NCBI GenBank assembly: GCA_009746045.1
Contig: RPFO01000333.1
Span: 1,869,964 to 1,933,963 of the forward strand
DNA from: Mesostigma viride
Lineage: Eukaryota; Streptophyta; Mesostigmatophyceae; Mesostigmatales; Mesostigmataceae
DNA: 64,000 nt
Reading direction: 5' to 3'
Positions 34,650-46,300 of this stretch are shown in pieces. The notes beneath the pieces are model-generated. The model was not told where the DNA came from. It did not search any database and saw only the letters and a program-made list of their open reading frames with translations. The stretch's first letter is position 1. Each line of letters starts with the position of its first letter. Position numbers and translations under genes: made by a program.

Positions 34650-36223
34650 AATCCAGGGCTAATCTAGAGAAATCCGTGACCGCCTGACCGGTCACATCAT
34701 ACTGCTCAGCTCCCTGGTCACATACTCACGGCTCCCTTCTACTAAACATATCACCGGCCTATCCCACTACACACATTGGGTAACCCGCTGGTCGATACGT
34801 GGTACCCCTTCACCTAACGACGTCGGATATTATTCCTATTGGTTAATAAAGATACCCAATTACCGGAAAGAAATCCGTGACCCGGATATCGCCCCCTGGC
34901 ATCAGTATACGGAGATATATGTAGTACGCGCATGGGTCGCAAACATGCCTGGCCGACCGGCCTGCCTGGGACAACCTTCTCTCACTAGGCTATCCCCGCA
35001 GGATGGCACACCCCAGTCACGCTCATGACAACGGTAGTGCCGCGCAAACCCCTGCCGGCTAAGCGGGGACTAACTAATGGGTGAGCTATTACCCGGACAA
35101 CGCCGGATACGTCTACACGCCGTACTCTGAATGAGGGTTCATGCCGGCATCGTTCAGTTGCGGGAGCGCCGGCGGGCGAGTGTTGCCATATGATAACTAC
35201 TACAGGAGCGGACTACACCCGGCGGCCAAGGACTGGTGGGCAAATTGATTACATCCCGCCTACCGTACGCCTACGTTGGAGCACGTCAACACTACTGAAT
35301 GTCACCGCATTCGAGCGGTGGTCCCGTGGTCACTGCCACAGGCATGCATGTTACCCCTGGACCCCACCGACCACAGTGATACGCGATGACTCCACATCAT
35401 GGCCGGCTGCATGTTGGCAAGGGGCGCCTAGTGAGACACACTCTCTATGGACCCGCGGCTAGAGTTTGGGTGGGTCCTCACGATGGGCGGCACCGGCCAA
35501 TGACGAAGTGCCTCTTCGAGTACACGGCAGATTGGGGAATTACCGGCTTCTTCTACATAAACATCACAGGATGCACCCGGGTCGCCTCCGTCAGTTGGCA
35601 CCCCGAGTGGCTGGGCTAAGTACACCTGGTGGATCAAGAACATTACCTTATTAGTGCTCTGTGGATCACCCATTGGTCGACAAACGGGCCACTGGCGTCA
35701 GTCCAACACCTGCTAATGCACCGCCCGCCGGGCTATCGGGGTCAACTCCCAACTGCACCATCGGTATACCGACTCCCACGTGGCGCCGTGCCAATATGCA
35801 CCTGTACGTCTACTAGATGAAACAATTCAACACAGATTCCTGGACTGCCAACTCGCAGGGGTTTGGCAATGGTTACTGGGTATACATATGGGCAAAGTAG
35901 TGGATGGCTATTACATCACCACCCACCGTCACACTACTAATCTACGGTCGTTTTCGGTAATGGTAGACACCTCCTCCTATGGCGCAAGGTCGGACCCCTT
36001 GTCCCGTTGCAAGTTGCACCCCACTGGCAAACTTGTGCGTGCCCCCCACCGACGCGGCGCGACCCGGACCTATGTGACACAAATCACACAATTGCTTGAT
36101 CAGGATCATGCAGGGCTTCAGGGATTTTCTGTACTCTGCGCCCGCATGATAGACACGCAAGGAGAAATGGGCTGCCACATGGATGGAAAACGCTGTTTAT
36201 GTTGCATAAACTCAGTCTCTTGA
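34650..36223 (+). pseudogene. Decayed LINE ORF2 C-terminal half with zinc-binding motif
   Basis: An open frame of about 115 codons (about 34663-35028) is followed by broken frames. A 147-codon frame at 35780-36223 then holds the C-terminal hallmark of many LINE reverse transcriptases: C-x-x-A/C...ETIQHRFLDC...VWQW, a CCHC-like zinc-binding motif. After it comes a tail with VDTSSYG and RRGATRTYVTQITQLLDQDHAGLQ. The same tail appears in the copies at 39380 and 23430. No catalytic FADD-type box was found, so only the 3' half survives. Frames are disrupted and the copy is presumably dead. Confidence 0.6.
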
Positions 36224-36419
36224 GCTCCAAACATCATTTAAACCTGAAACTTGAACTGAAGGTACTGGCAGTAGGCCCAGCTCCATCATGCCCATGACCT
36301 GACTTTGAAAAAATATGGACGTTGGACCCCCCTGCCAGGGTGCCAAAGTTGCTAAAAATATGCTACCTATATATTGGCAGTATGACTCCAATATCATCTC
36401 CAAATGTTCAGTGAGGTCA

Positions 36420-36545
36420 TATGGGGCTGCAAACATGCATGCACCATGCACCCAAATACGTCATGTTTAGCATGTCCACTGGTCAAGTTTGGATATGACG
36501 CCATGTCATTCAGCCATAAACAGTGACGTTTGCAAAAAAGGTGAA
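36420..36545 (+). repeat. Dispersed repeat D, copy 1
   Basis: Shares GGGCTGCAAACATGCATG, then CCCAAATACGTCATGTTTAG, then CATGTCATTCAGCCATAAAC with copies at about 37190-37285, 38494-38605 and 38668-38760. Confidence 0.7.
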
Positions 36546-36599
36546 AATAATGTTTTTTTTTTTAAGATTATCATGCCATGTACTTCAGATTACAGTGCG

Positions 36600-37177
36600 C
36601 AATGGGCCTGCAAACATGCATTAATTAATTAATTAGACTCGTGCTCCCGTTGGGGAGTCCCGATGGATGGATGGATGGGTGCAAACAGTCCTACCGGTCT
36701 AATCTATCTACATTGGCTACATACTACATCTATCTAAGAGCACTCTGACTACAACATCTATCTAGGCAGCCGCACGCTGCCCTACTAGGGGAGCTATCTG
36801 GCGTGCCTCCCACGGGATTGCACACGCAGGCGCTTCCCCACAGGGGGGGGCTCGTTGTCCTCTATGACCTGGGCCCACTTGGCCTTGTCCATCATCTTCT
36901 TCCAAATTACGGAGAGGCCTAGGCCCCCCATGTCCTCTCCTAGCTGTTCTTTGAAGGTGCGGGCCTTGCGGCGTCTAACATCACTGGGCCCCGCCCACGT
37001 CAGGAGGTGCCGGCCAGGCTGGGCTGGTCGCAATCCTGCGGGGGGGCCACGTGAGGTGTCTACCTGGTTGGTGCGAGCTAGGTGCCCTACTAGCTGCAGG
37101 CGTCGTTGCTTAATGGTGCTGGTGATATAGGGCATGCCCTGGTACAGGTCCTCATTGCGGATGTCCATGAGCAGCAT
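36600..37177 (-). pseudogene. LINE ORF2 C-terminus plus 3' end with (TTAA)n tail
   Basis: A 127-codon minus-strand frame (37177-36794) reads RRLQLVGHLARTNQVDTS, then LTWAGPSDVRRRKARTFKEQ, then GLSVIWKKMMDKAKWAQVI. This is the typical end of LINE polyproteins (RR..LGH..R ... DR.KWA). It is followed on the same strand by about 130 bases of 3' untranslated sequence including a (GATG)n block. The element ends with ACTCCCCAACGGGAGC and AATTAATTAATTAATG. It is 5'-truncated. Confidence 0.7.
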
Positions 37178-37189
37178 ATCCTACTCTGA

Positions 37190-37285
37190 AATTATGGAAC
37201 GGCAAACATGCATGCCACCCAAATACATCATGTTCAGCATGTCCACCAACTTTGGATATGGTCCCATGTTATTTATCCATAAAAC
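37190..37285 (+). repeat. Dispersed repeat D, copy 2
   Basis: Same family as 36420-36545: CATGCCACCCAAATACATCA and GTCCACCAACTTTGGATATG. It lies between the LINE ORF fragment and a 110-bp repeat. Confidence 0.7.
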
Positions 37286-37287
37286 AG

Positions 37288-37398
37288 AGATCTTCATCAT
37301 CCTGAACGACTCGAACACGCGGACAAGATAACGGCAGGCTCGAGCTACCGTGGTCCGGATTCTCCCGATTTCTGGCCAGCGCTGGTTGTTTCCTTGAT
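37288..37398 (+). repeat. Dispersed 110-bp repeat, isolated forward copy
   Basis: Same unit as at 7869-7976 (CATCCTGAACGACTCG to TTCCTTGAT). Here it stands directly before the ORF1-like frame at 37422-37895. Confidence 0.8.
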
Positions 37399-37421
37399 AA
37401 AACAGAGACATTTGCAAGACG

Positions 37422-37895
37422 CTTGACCTCCGCGAGGAGGCCGAGCTCGCCAAGCGCAGCCTCAACGCCATACTCAAGAACTTCGACATGGAGGAAGGTG
37501 AGAATTCCGAGAAGCTTGCACGTGCGTTTGAGAGCAAAATCCTTGCACGCATGGGCCTTCTTGGTGAGATTAAGCTGACCGCCCACCGCCTCCCCCGCGC
37601 GCGGGGTAAGGCAGGGGCGCCTCCGCTTCTTCTCATCTTTGATAGCCCAGCGGACAAGATTTCGTTTCTCAGACGCCGCAAGCGGCTCGAGAATACTCCC
37701 TTCAACGTGGACGACGACTTGACCCTGGCACAGCAACAACGGCGACGGGAGCTATGGCCGACCTACCTCCAGCTCCGGCAGACCAAGGCGGGCCAGCCGG
37801 TGTACTGGAAGGGGGCGGCCATCTACGTCGGCCACAAGCCCTGGCAAGCGACCCCCTCGACCACCGCGCCCCCAGCAACTCCAGCCCCAGCCTAG
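37422..37895 (+). CDS. LINE ORF1-like (L1 ORF1p/transposase_22-type) fragment
   Basis: The frame is open from at least 37422 (CKTLDLREEAELAKRSL), before the first ATG at 37488, and ends at a TAG near 37895. The core reads LPRARGKAGAPPLLLIFDSP, then ADKISFLRRRKRLENTPFNV, then DDDLTLAQQQRRRELWPTY, and ends YWKGAAIYVG. It resembles the RRM plus C-terminal domain of L1 ORF1 proteins, which bind element RNA. The upstream coiled coil expected of ORF1p is cut off by the repeat at 37288-37398. A heptad-like fragment of such a coil may survive at about 8300-8410. The Pro/Ala/Thr tail is low-complexity. Family assignment is by pattern only. Confidence 0.5.
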   Translation, partial: LDLREEAELAKRSLNAILKNFDMEEGENSEKLARAFESKILARMGLLGEIKLTAHRLPRARGKAGAPPLLLIFDSPADKISFLRRRKRLENTPFNVDDDLTLAQQQRRRELWPTYLQLRQTKAGQPVYWKGAAIYVGHKPWQATPSTTAPPATPAPA

Positions 37896-38490
37896 GGGAA
37901 TATAGTAGTAGTGTAGAATATAGTCAACGCTAGCGTGTTCGCGGACGCTTGCACGACAATCCCCCGCAGCTGTGCTGGTGCAACAAGTGCAATCGATAGA
38001 CAGTGGCCTTGTACATGCCCGCCTACTACAGGCACTATACCAGCTGAGCCTAGCCTTTTTAGTCATGTACATGTGTGCCTATGATGAGCCACTCTCCGGA
38101 TGATACCTAGCTTTATTTAATTATGCAGTGCCCATGCAGGGGGTCACTCCCTGCTGAGAAGCCATGCCCTAGCTTTTGTATAGCTGTGCTGATCTTCCCC
38201 ACCTATGACAGGCTCCCCTTAGCTGGGTGTTGCCTGAAACTCTGGGTGGTGCAGGTGCCCTAGTGCACCTAGAGCAAGTGTTGTTTACATTCCCACCCTT
38301 GCAGGATCGAAGTAGCTTAGAATGTATGATAGGCCATATGCCCCTTCTCTGGGCTATGTGCTACATATACTCCCAACGGAGTTATGTTACAATTCAATTC
38401 AATTCAATTCAATTTGCAAGCAGAAAAAGGTGAAAATCACGGTTTTTACATATGATCATGCCATTTACTTCATGTGCATAGTTTGAAATA
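37896..38490. other. Intergenic, nothing recognised
   Basis: No credible ORF. A short (AATTC)n run is at about 38392-38412. Confidence 0.45.
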
Positions 38491-38493
38491 GGG

Positions 38494-38760
38494 CTGCAAA
38501 CATTCATGCCACCCAAATACATCATGTTTAGCACGTCCACCAACTTTGGACATGAACCCATGTCATTTGGACATAAGATAGTAGTGACGTTTGCAGGCAG
38601 AAAAAAGGTAAAATTCAGAGCGTTTACACATTATCATGCCATTTACTTCAGATTTCTAGTGTATGAATTGGACTGCAAACATGTTTGCAACCCAAATCAC
38701 ATCATGTTTAGCATGTCCACCAACTTTGGATACGAGCCATGTCATTAAGCCATAAACACA
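38494..38760 (+). repeat. Dispersed repeat D, copies 3 and 4 in loose tandem
   Basis: Two further copies at about 38494-38605 and 38668-38760, each with ACATCATGTTTAGCA followed by GTCCACCAACTTTGGA. They are spaced about 175 bases apart. Confidence 0.7.
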
Positions 38761-38924
38761 TCACCTTGAAATGACCGCTTTTTTTACGTAAACTGCCCAG
38801 CGAACAACAAGGTGCAATACGCCAATGACAGGCGCTGGCACATGTCACCTGGCATCCATGTACGCTCACGTCATGCCATCGGCATATCCCAGTTCTACTA
38901 CATCTTTTGCGTTTCCCACCCATG

Positions 38925-39370
38925 CAGTCACCCACCCATGCAGCCAAGAGCCATGCACCTGAACACCCACCCGCTCACAAGACTAATACACTCACGCGCC
39001 TGGGCACCCAGCCACCGGCCCACCCCTCCACCCACCCACTGACCCACCCACCCAACCAGCCATGCCCTTACTAACCCACCCTATCTAAGCACTCGTGCAC
39101 CCGGGCACCCAGCCACCTACCAACACACTGGGACATCCACCCACCGAGCCAGCCACCTTCGCAACCCACCCAAACTAGTACTTAGTAGGTTATCAGAAGG
39201 CAATCACCCATCCATTTCTAGCTAGCCACCCAACCACCTGACCGCCCAGCCAGCTGGCCCAATGTCCACTACCTCATACCTGGCCGGCCTCCCACTCTTG
39301 ACCCACCCACTCCCTCCCCCCACACCCTTATACCTACTGACCTACCCACTCACTCACCCACATGCACACG
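38925..39370. repeat. CCCA-rich low-complexity tract
   Basis: Dense, irregular CCCACC/CACCCA blocks without a fixed period. No coding or regulatory signature is seen. Confidence 0.7.
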
Positions 39371-39379
39371 CATTCTTTC

Positions 39380-40075
<696 letters not shown>

Positions 40076-40335
40076 TTACTATCATAGAGACTAGTAGTAG
40101 TATGATGATCGTGCCGACTTGGCATGATTGCCTGTTGCCACGACGACATAACACTAAACAAGTACATGATTGACATAGGTTCACTCACACTTATGGACCC
40201 CAACTTTTTGACCAAGATTGATCAGATACCCCACAAAATTGACGCAAAAAACATGGGCAGCGTAAAAGTTTCAGGTTGGAACCGTGCTTCCATTCACAGT
40301 TTTAGAACTGCCAGACACGAGAATTTCCTTACACT

Positions 40336-43300
40336 CTACGGGAACGATGGCTGCTTGCTCCTTAAACTGGAGAAATCCTGCACTTGCTTGAGCGAATGTG
40401 CATCCAGAATCGCTTGGATGCTCGACACCCATTCGTCCCGCGTGCGGCCGTTGCCCGTCGGCGGCATCCCAAAGTCCAGGGATTCCCCCAGCTGCTCGCC
40501 CAGCACGTCCGTCCCAGGGACCGGCTCAGGTGCCTTGAGGACGATCGAGAAACACTTGGTATCATTGACACCTGTCACACTGTCCTTCTTTGGGCTGAGC
40601 GGCTGATCCCCAGAGAATATGTCCTTGAGCCCCCGGCCCATGGAGATGGAGCGCTGCCGCTCTCCGTCACCAGACCTGGGAGAGGACAGCGGCGACGTCA
40701 GCCCGGAGCCCGTGCTGCTGCTGGCAACCGCTGTCCCTGCTCTCATGCTGTCACGTGCCAGCTGGGCGAGAGGCACGTTGCGCCGCTCCACAGACGCGAT
40801 CAGGCTCACATGGAGGCAGCCCCACTTGCCGTCACCTTTCTTTTTGGCCAGCGCCGCGTCCACTGCACTCTTGCGTGCCGACAGGGACAGGCCTTGCAGG
40901 GCTGATGGGAGCAGGTAACATGTTCGCGAGCATGGCAGGGTTGCAAGGGAAGCAGTCAGGACAAAACTGCATGGGTCCAAGGTAGGGAGCCAGGCACAGA
41001 GGGTTTCCAACAACAGAAGAATGGGAGCGGTGGGAGTTGTGAGTGCCCCACGAGCATCGTAGACATGGGTTGTGCAGACAACGCGCGACGCAGGCTGCCA
41101 GCAGCACTCGTCGGAAGGTTCCACGATCGAGCTTGCACAAGGCAGCGCTCCGCGGGGACTCTGCAGAGTTTTCTCACGCCCCCCCCCCCTCCTAAACATG
41201 TAGTGGTATTTGGAGCCGGTAAAGGAACGTGCTGGGTGAAGCCCAAGCCTTGCCTTGCCGCACCCCACCCACGCCATGGCTAGCCAGGCAATCTGTGCCA
41301 GGTCTCCACAGGAGTGCTGCCCAGGGGGTGGGGTTGAGAATACCAATGACAAGAGCAAGCCCTCACCCTGAACAACGCCACGGGGGCATCCGCTCCAAGA
41401 ATGGTTGGTGCCTAATGCCGTGCGAGCTGACACAAACCCTGTTCCGGACACCTACCCCAGATGGGAACCCGCATGCATACTGGTAATTGATGGGAGATCG
41501 CATGCAGACCGGGGGGATGCCGCATGTTGCCTGGTGAAGCGACAACCAACAACACATCGCCTGCCCATGGCGCTACGGCACGATGCTTCAGCACAGGTGG
41601 CCAAAAACGATACCATGCGCGCATAAGCATGCATGAACAGCCAGAGGGGCATGGGACACGTGTGCGTGCCACGTGGCCCAGCGTGTGCGGCCGCACTTAC
41701 TCGGGGACCCCCAGAGGAAGCATGCCGAGCGGTGGTCCAGCCACAGCATACGCGGCACGGGGCCCTTGCCACGCTCGTTCACCATGAAGATGGCTCCTGG
41801 TAGGGGCGTGAGACAGGTGGCACACGAGCCCAACTGGACACGGGTCAGCCCCACCCCACCCACCAGCAACACCGCATATCTCTCACCCCACCATCCACCC
41901 AGCCATGTGCCCACTCCAGCCTCACACGAGCTTTGTGAGCCCTGACAACACCCAAAAGGGCAAGCTTTGGCGGTTTGCTGGGCAGCGCAGCGCGTACCGC
42001 CAAAAAACAATCCCCCCAGGTTCCCGTACAGACCCTTTCTGCCCGCTTGGTGCGCCTAACCCTTTCTGCCCGCTTCGTGCGCCTAACCTTTCTGCTCGCT
42101 TCGTGCGCCTAACCCTTTCTGCCCGCTTCGTGCGCCTAACCCTTTCTGCCCGCTTCGTGCGCCTAACCCTTTCTGCCCGCTTCGTGCGCCTAACCCTTTC
42201 TGCCCGCTTCGTGCGCCTAGCCCATCAATAGGTGTGCCTAATGCATCAACGGCAGGCATCACACAAAGTCCTTGTACAAGTCACATATTACCGGGAAGCC
42301 CTCGTACAAGAATCATGTGTGCATTTGTCAAGGCCACTATGGTAGCACACTTGCCATACAATTACCCCCTCACACAACAAAAACATTTAGTTGGTCCAGC
42401 AAGACAGATTTGGGCAGCTAGCGTTTTCCCGTTTGTTGCTTTCTGACGACAAAGCAAGACGTGCCAATACGCCAGACAGTTGCTAACAATCTGAGGCGCG
42501 TGGTGCCGTCACATTCCCAAAAAGTGCCAGGCTACCGCACAACATGTTGTGGTGGGCCGCGATGAGAAACACTGGCCCAGTCTGTCACTGGATGGGACAC
42601 CAAGTGCGGCCAGCCTGGGCAAACGAGGATGCAGTTCAAATGCACTTTGCAAAGCAGACAAAAATCCACCAATATACCCACAGGCAGGAGTGGCAGCTGT
42701 CGTGCAGCAGCGGCAGCGGTGACAGCGGCTTCATGCATGAACACCTATCTACAAGGAAGAGCAAAGCACCGACGACAGAATTAAAAAACCACAAAAAAAA
42801 CACCAATAAACGTAATCAAAAAGTACGAGCACGGGTTGAGGGGCCCTACCGGTGATGAGCGCAGCGACCCGGAACTGTTCCTGCTGCGCGCGCTCCTGGG
42901 CCAAGAGCGTGCGCGCCTCTTGTGCTTGCGCCTGGAGCGCCGCCACTGTCGCCGCGTGGATCTCGCGCTCCGAATGCAACGCTGACTCCAGCTCCGTCAG
43001 CTGTGGGGTGGCAGCGGGAGGTGGTGGTGGTGGTGGGTTGTGGTGTGGGTGGATGCATGGTTTCGGCAGGTTGTGGTGGGCGGGTTGTGGTGGTGGGGTG
43101 GTGGGTGGGTTATGGTCCGTGTTGGAAAATACGTCAGGGTAAACTACGAGGAGTATTATCCATGGCCTGGCAGAATACGTGGCAGAACACGTGCAGAAAT
43201 ACGTTACAGTGCACTAGCTGGTAGGCCTGGATCTACATGAAAAGACTATATAACAATGTCGAGAAGAAAAAAATCTTATGATTTCCCCACAAGTTTTCGG

Positions 43301-46300
43301 TTTTGAGGAAGTGAAACCCTATTTCACCTTGTAGCGTCCTGACTGATCACTAGGTGGGTGCATGGCAATGTGCCCGCATTGTGCATCAGTGCATACACAT
43401 AAATCTCTGCACCCACGTGCTCACGGAGCAACTGTTGCTTCAACATGTAAATGACAATGGCATGAGAAGAAAGACATCAATTTTGTGGGGGGTATGCCCC
43501 CAAGGTGCCTATCCATACCACGGACATACATATACCGTACTGCACGCATCAACTCCGTTCTCACAAGGAACCCCGTCATTCCATAACTTGTAGAAAACGA
43601 GCAAGTCAAACACGTCAAATATAGCTAGATCATGTTGTAGGTCATTTTAAGGGCTTTCTTGTGACCCCAAAACGAGTTCATTATGATAAATACTGTGAAA
43701 TAGCAGTTTGTAGCGCAGCGATTTTCCAAGCCCAGAAGAAGTATTATACGTCGGCGGAAATAAATGTGCGTTTCCCCGTATTTTTGCGGTTCATACGCGC
43801 GTATTTTCCCACACAGGTTGTGGTGGGCGGGGTGGTGGGTGGGGTGGTGGGCAGGGTGGTGGGTAGGGTGGTGAGGTGGCGAGTGGGGCACATGGGGTCT
43901 GGTTAGGGATTGAGGTTTCCCGCTGACCATATAAGATGCCAGACACAGAAGCCAGCGAGGTAGCACATCCCTACAGACTTTATGAGTAGCACTTTGAAGC
44001 CCCCCGCACCTGCAGCATGGTCGCCAGATTTGACAGCCCCCCCCCCTTGTTGTCGGCCACCTCCTGCTCCGTGATGCCGCTGCGCACAACCGCAATGCCC
44101 CGCGGGAGGCCCCCCTCTTCTCCCTCCACCAATCGGCCGCCGTCTCCAGCCAGCCCCCCTGCGAATGCCCCCTGTTCGTCCCCCGTTGCCCTCGGCACCA
44201 TCTGGTCAGCACTGCCCACTTTGCGGATGCCAGCAGAAGCGGACCGGGACAGGGCGGGGCCCGCGAGCGAGCCAGTGCGCGAGAGGCCGATCACACCGAT
44301 GGCGGTGAGGGAGGAGAGCGAGGCAAGAGAGCCGCCATTCTTGATGCTGTCGAGCGCGACCTCCTTCACTGCCACTTCGTGTCGAAGCGCATCGACTTCG
44401 GCTTCCAGGTCAGCCACCTGGGGGGAGGTGGTGTAGGAACAAGAGGTTGTTTATGAACAGGGAGTCAGTGGGAGGGAAGGAGGCAGGGAGGGAGGCAGCG
44501 ATAAGTGAATAAACGGAGGATGGTCAGGAATAGGATTTGCAGCTGGGTACAGGGTGAGTGAAAGGCAACTGCTTCCAGGTTATCGTGGGGTGAGGCGTTT
44601 GGCATGGTGGATAGGCCGGGGTGTCGCAAGCCCGCAGCTCACTCTTATCATCCGGGGGTGTCGCAAGCCCGCAGCTCACTCTGATCATCATATTATCATC
44701 ATGTTATAATCCGCCGGTAAAAGTATAGCTATCGCACCTACCAAGTCCAACACGTGAGTACTAGAAGCGCTCGCCAGTGGGGGGAATAGAAGCGCTCGCC
44801 AGTATGAGGGGTTGCATGGTTGGCTTGTGGCATGACTACGTTGACTCTCCAACACACAGCATTCTTGGGGGCAACGAGAGGTGTGAGCCCTCAGCAAGCA
44901 CTTCCCCGCCTCTCCACCTTCTGATGGTGGTGGGAGGAAGGCGCCACCTGTGCAGCATGGCTCAGCTCGCGGACCATTCCCACCGCCCTGCGTGACGAGG
45001 CGGATGACCTTTGCACACGCATCCACAGGGTGTTCCCATCCACAGGGTAGAACCCACCCACGGGATATGTTTCATGACCCTCATGCGACCGTTCCAGGTC
45101 ATCCCAATGTTTTTTATTGATCTTGACCGGTTGGCGGATCAGCTCTCCCAAGCACACTGCTCGGATTGAATGGTATCCATCCATCCATCCAACTGACGAC
45201 GTGGCCCCTGGGATTCCCAGCTGCGCCCACTTACAGGGAACCTCCTGGTGTGTGCCTAGAGTTAACCCCACCTGCGCCTACAATGAACCCCACCTGTGTG
45301 CGCCCACAGCACCCCCCCACCTGCGCCTGCAGCAAACCCCCTTGTGCCTGCTATATAGACACCCGCCATATGCATCCATCACATACGTTGAATCAGTGCC
45401 CCCCACCTGCGCCTGCAGCGTCTTCTTCTCCCCCTCGTGCCTCACAGCCGACACCTCCAAGTCCGCCTTGGCCTGGCGCTCGCGCGCCGTGACCGCCTCC
45501 AGCTGGTCACACTGCGGGCGCCAGAGGCACGGGATACACCGCGCACAGGACACACAGGCCAGAGAGGGCACACAAGAAGAGTACAAGCCAAACGAGGCAC
45601 ACCCTCGACACACAAGGCAGATGAGCTAACCGAGGCAGCAGTGCCCACTCGAGGCAGGGGAATGGTTGTCTCTCTCAAAGGGCGGAAGGCGGCCTGCACA
45701 CAGATGCAGCATGTCGTCTGCACGAAGAACATAGCAGGTAATCAGCCGACAAGTCCCAGGCCGCATCGGCTCAGGGGTACCCATCACATGTGTGACTAAC
45801 ATGCATGTGTGCGGCCGCAGCTTTGCTCCGTGCTACCTACGGGAGATGCCAAACATGTGCGTGATCTACATTGCCAAACACACTCCCATGCTCCTGCCTT
45901 CGCCTCGTGCTACCTACGGGAGATGCCAGCAGGGATGTCGCTTTGGGGCCCGCATAACATGAACTTGCTTATTAATTAATCAACTTGCACATGACGTGGG
46001 GGCGATATACATGTGTGCATACGAGCGCGTGCATCGGGCATCCACACATCAAAGCACGGCCACGGCATGTGAGAGCAAGGATGCAAATGCTGTGCCAACG
46101 ATGACCTGAGATTCCTTTGCACCCCCCGCTTTGCGACGCCCGCCGACCAGCTGGCTCGCAAACCCGCCGTCTTTACCGATGCACACTTTGAAACACAGTT
46201 CACTGAGCAGGCGAAACGCAAGGACGGCGAATGGAGCACGCCAATGCGCAAAGGGATACAGAGAATGCAGGATACTAGTATGTAGAATACCGAATATGTA

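Noticed and set aside
40329-40333. TGTAA polyadenylation signal a few bases past the SMP stop codon
   Set aside because: It would leave a 3' untranslated region of only about 20 bases. The match may be chance, so it was not listed as a feature.
46049-46250. Possible extra SMP exon around a frame reading VCIGKDGGFASQLVGG
   Set aside because: No acceptor and donor pair in phase could be found, and the model is already in frame without it.
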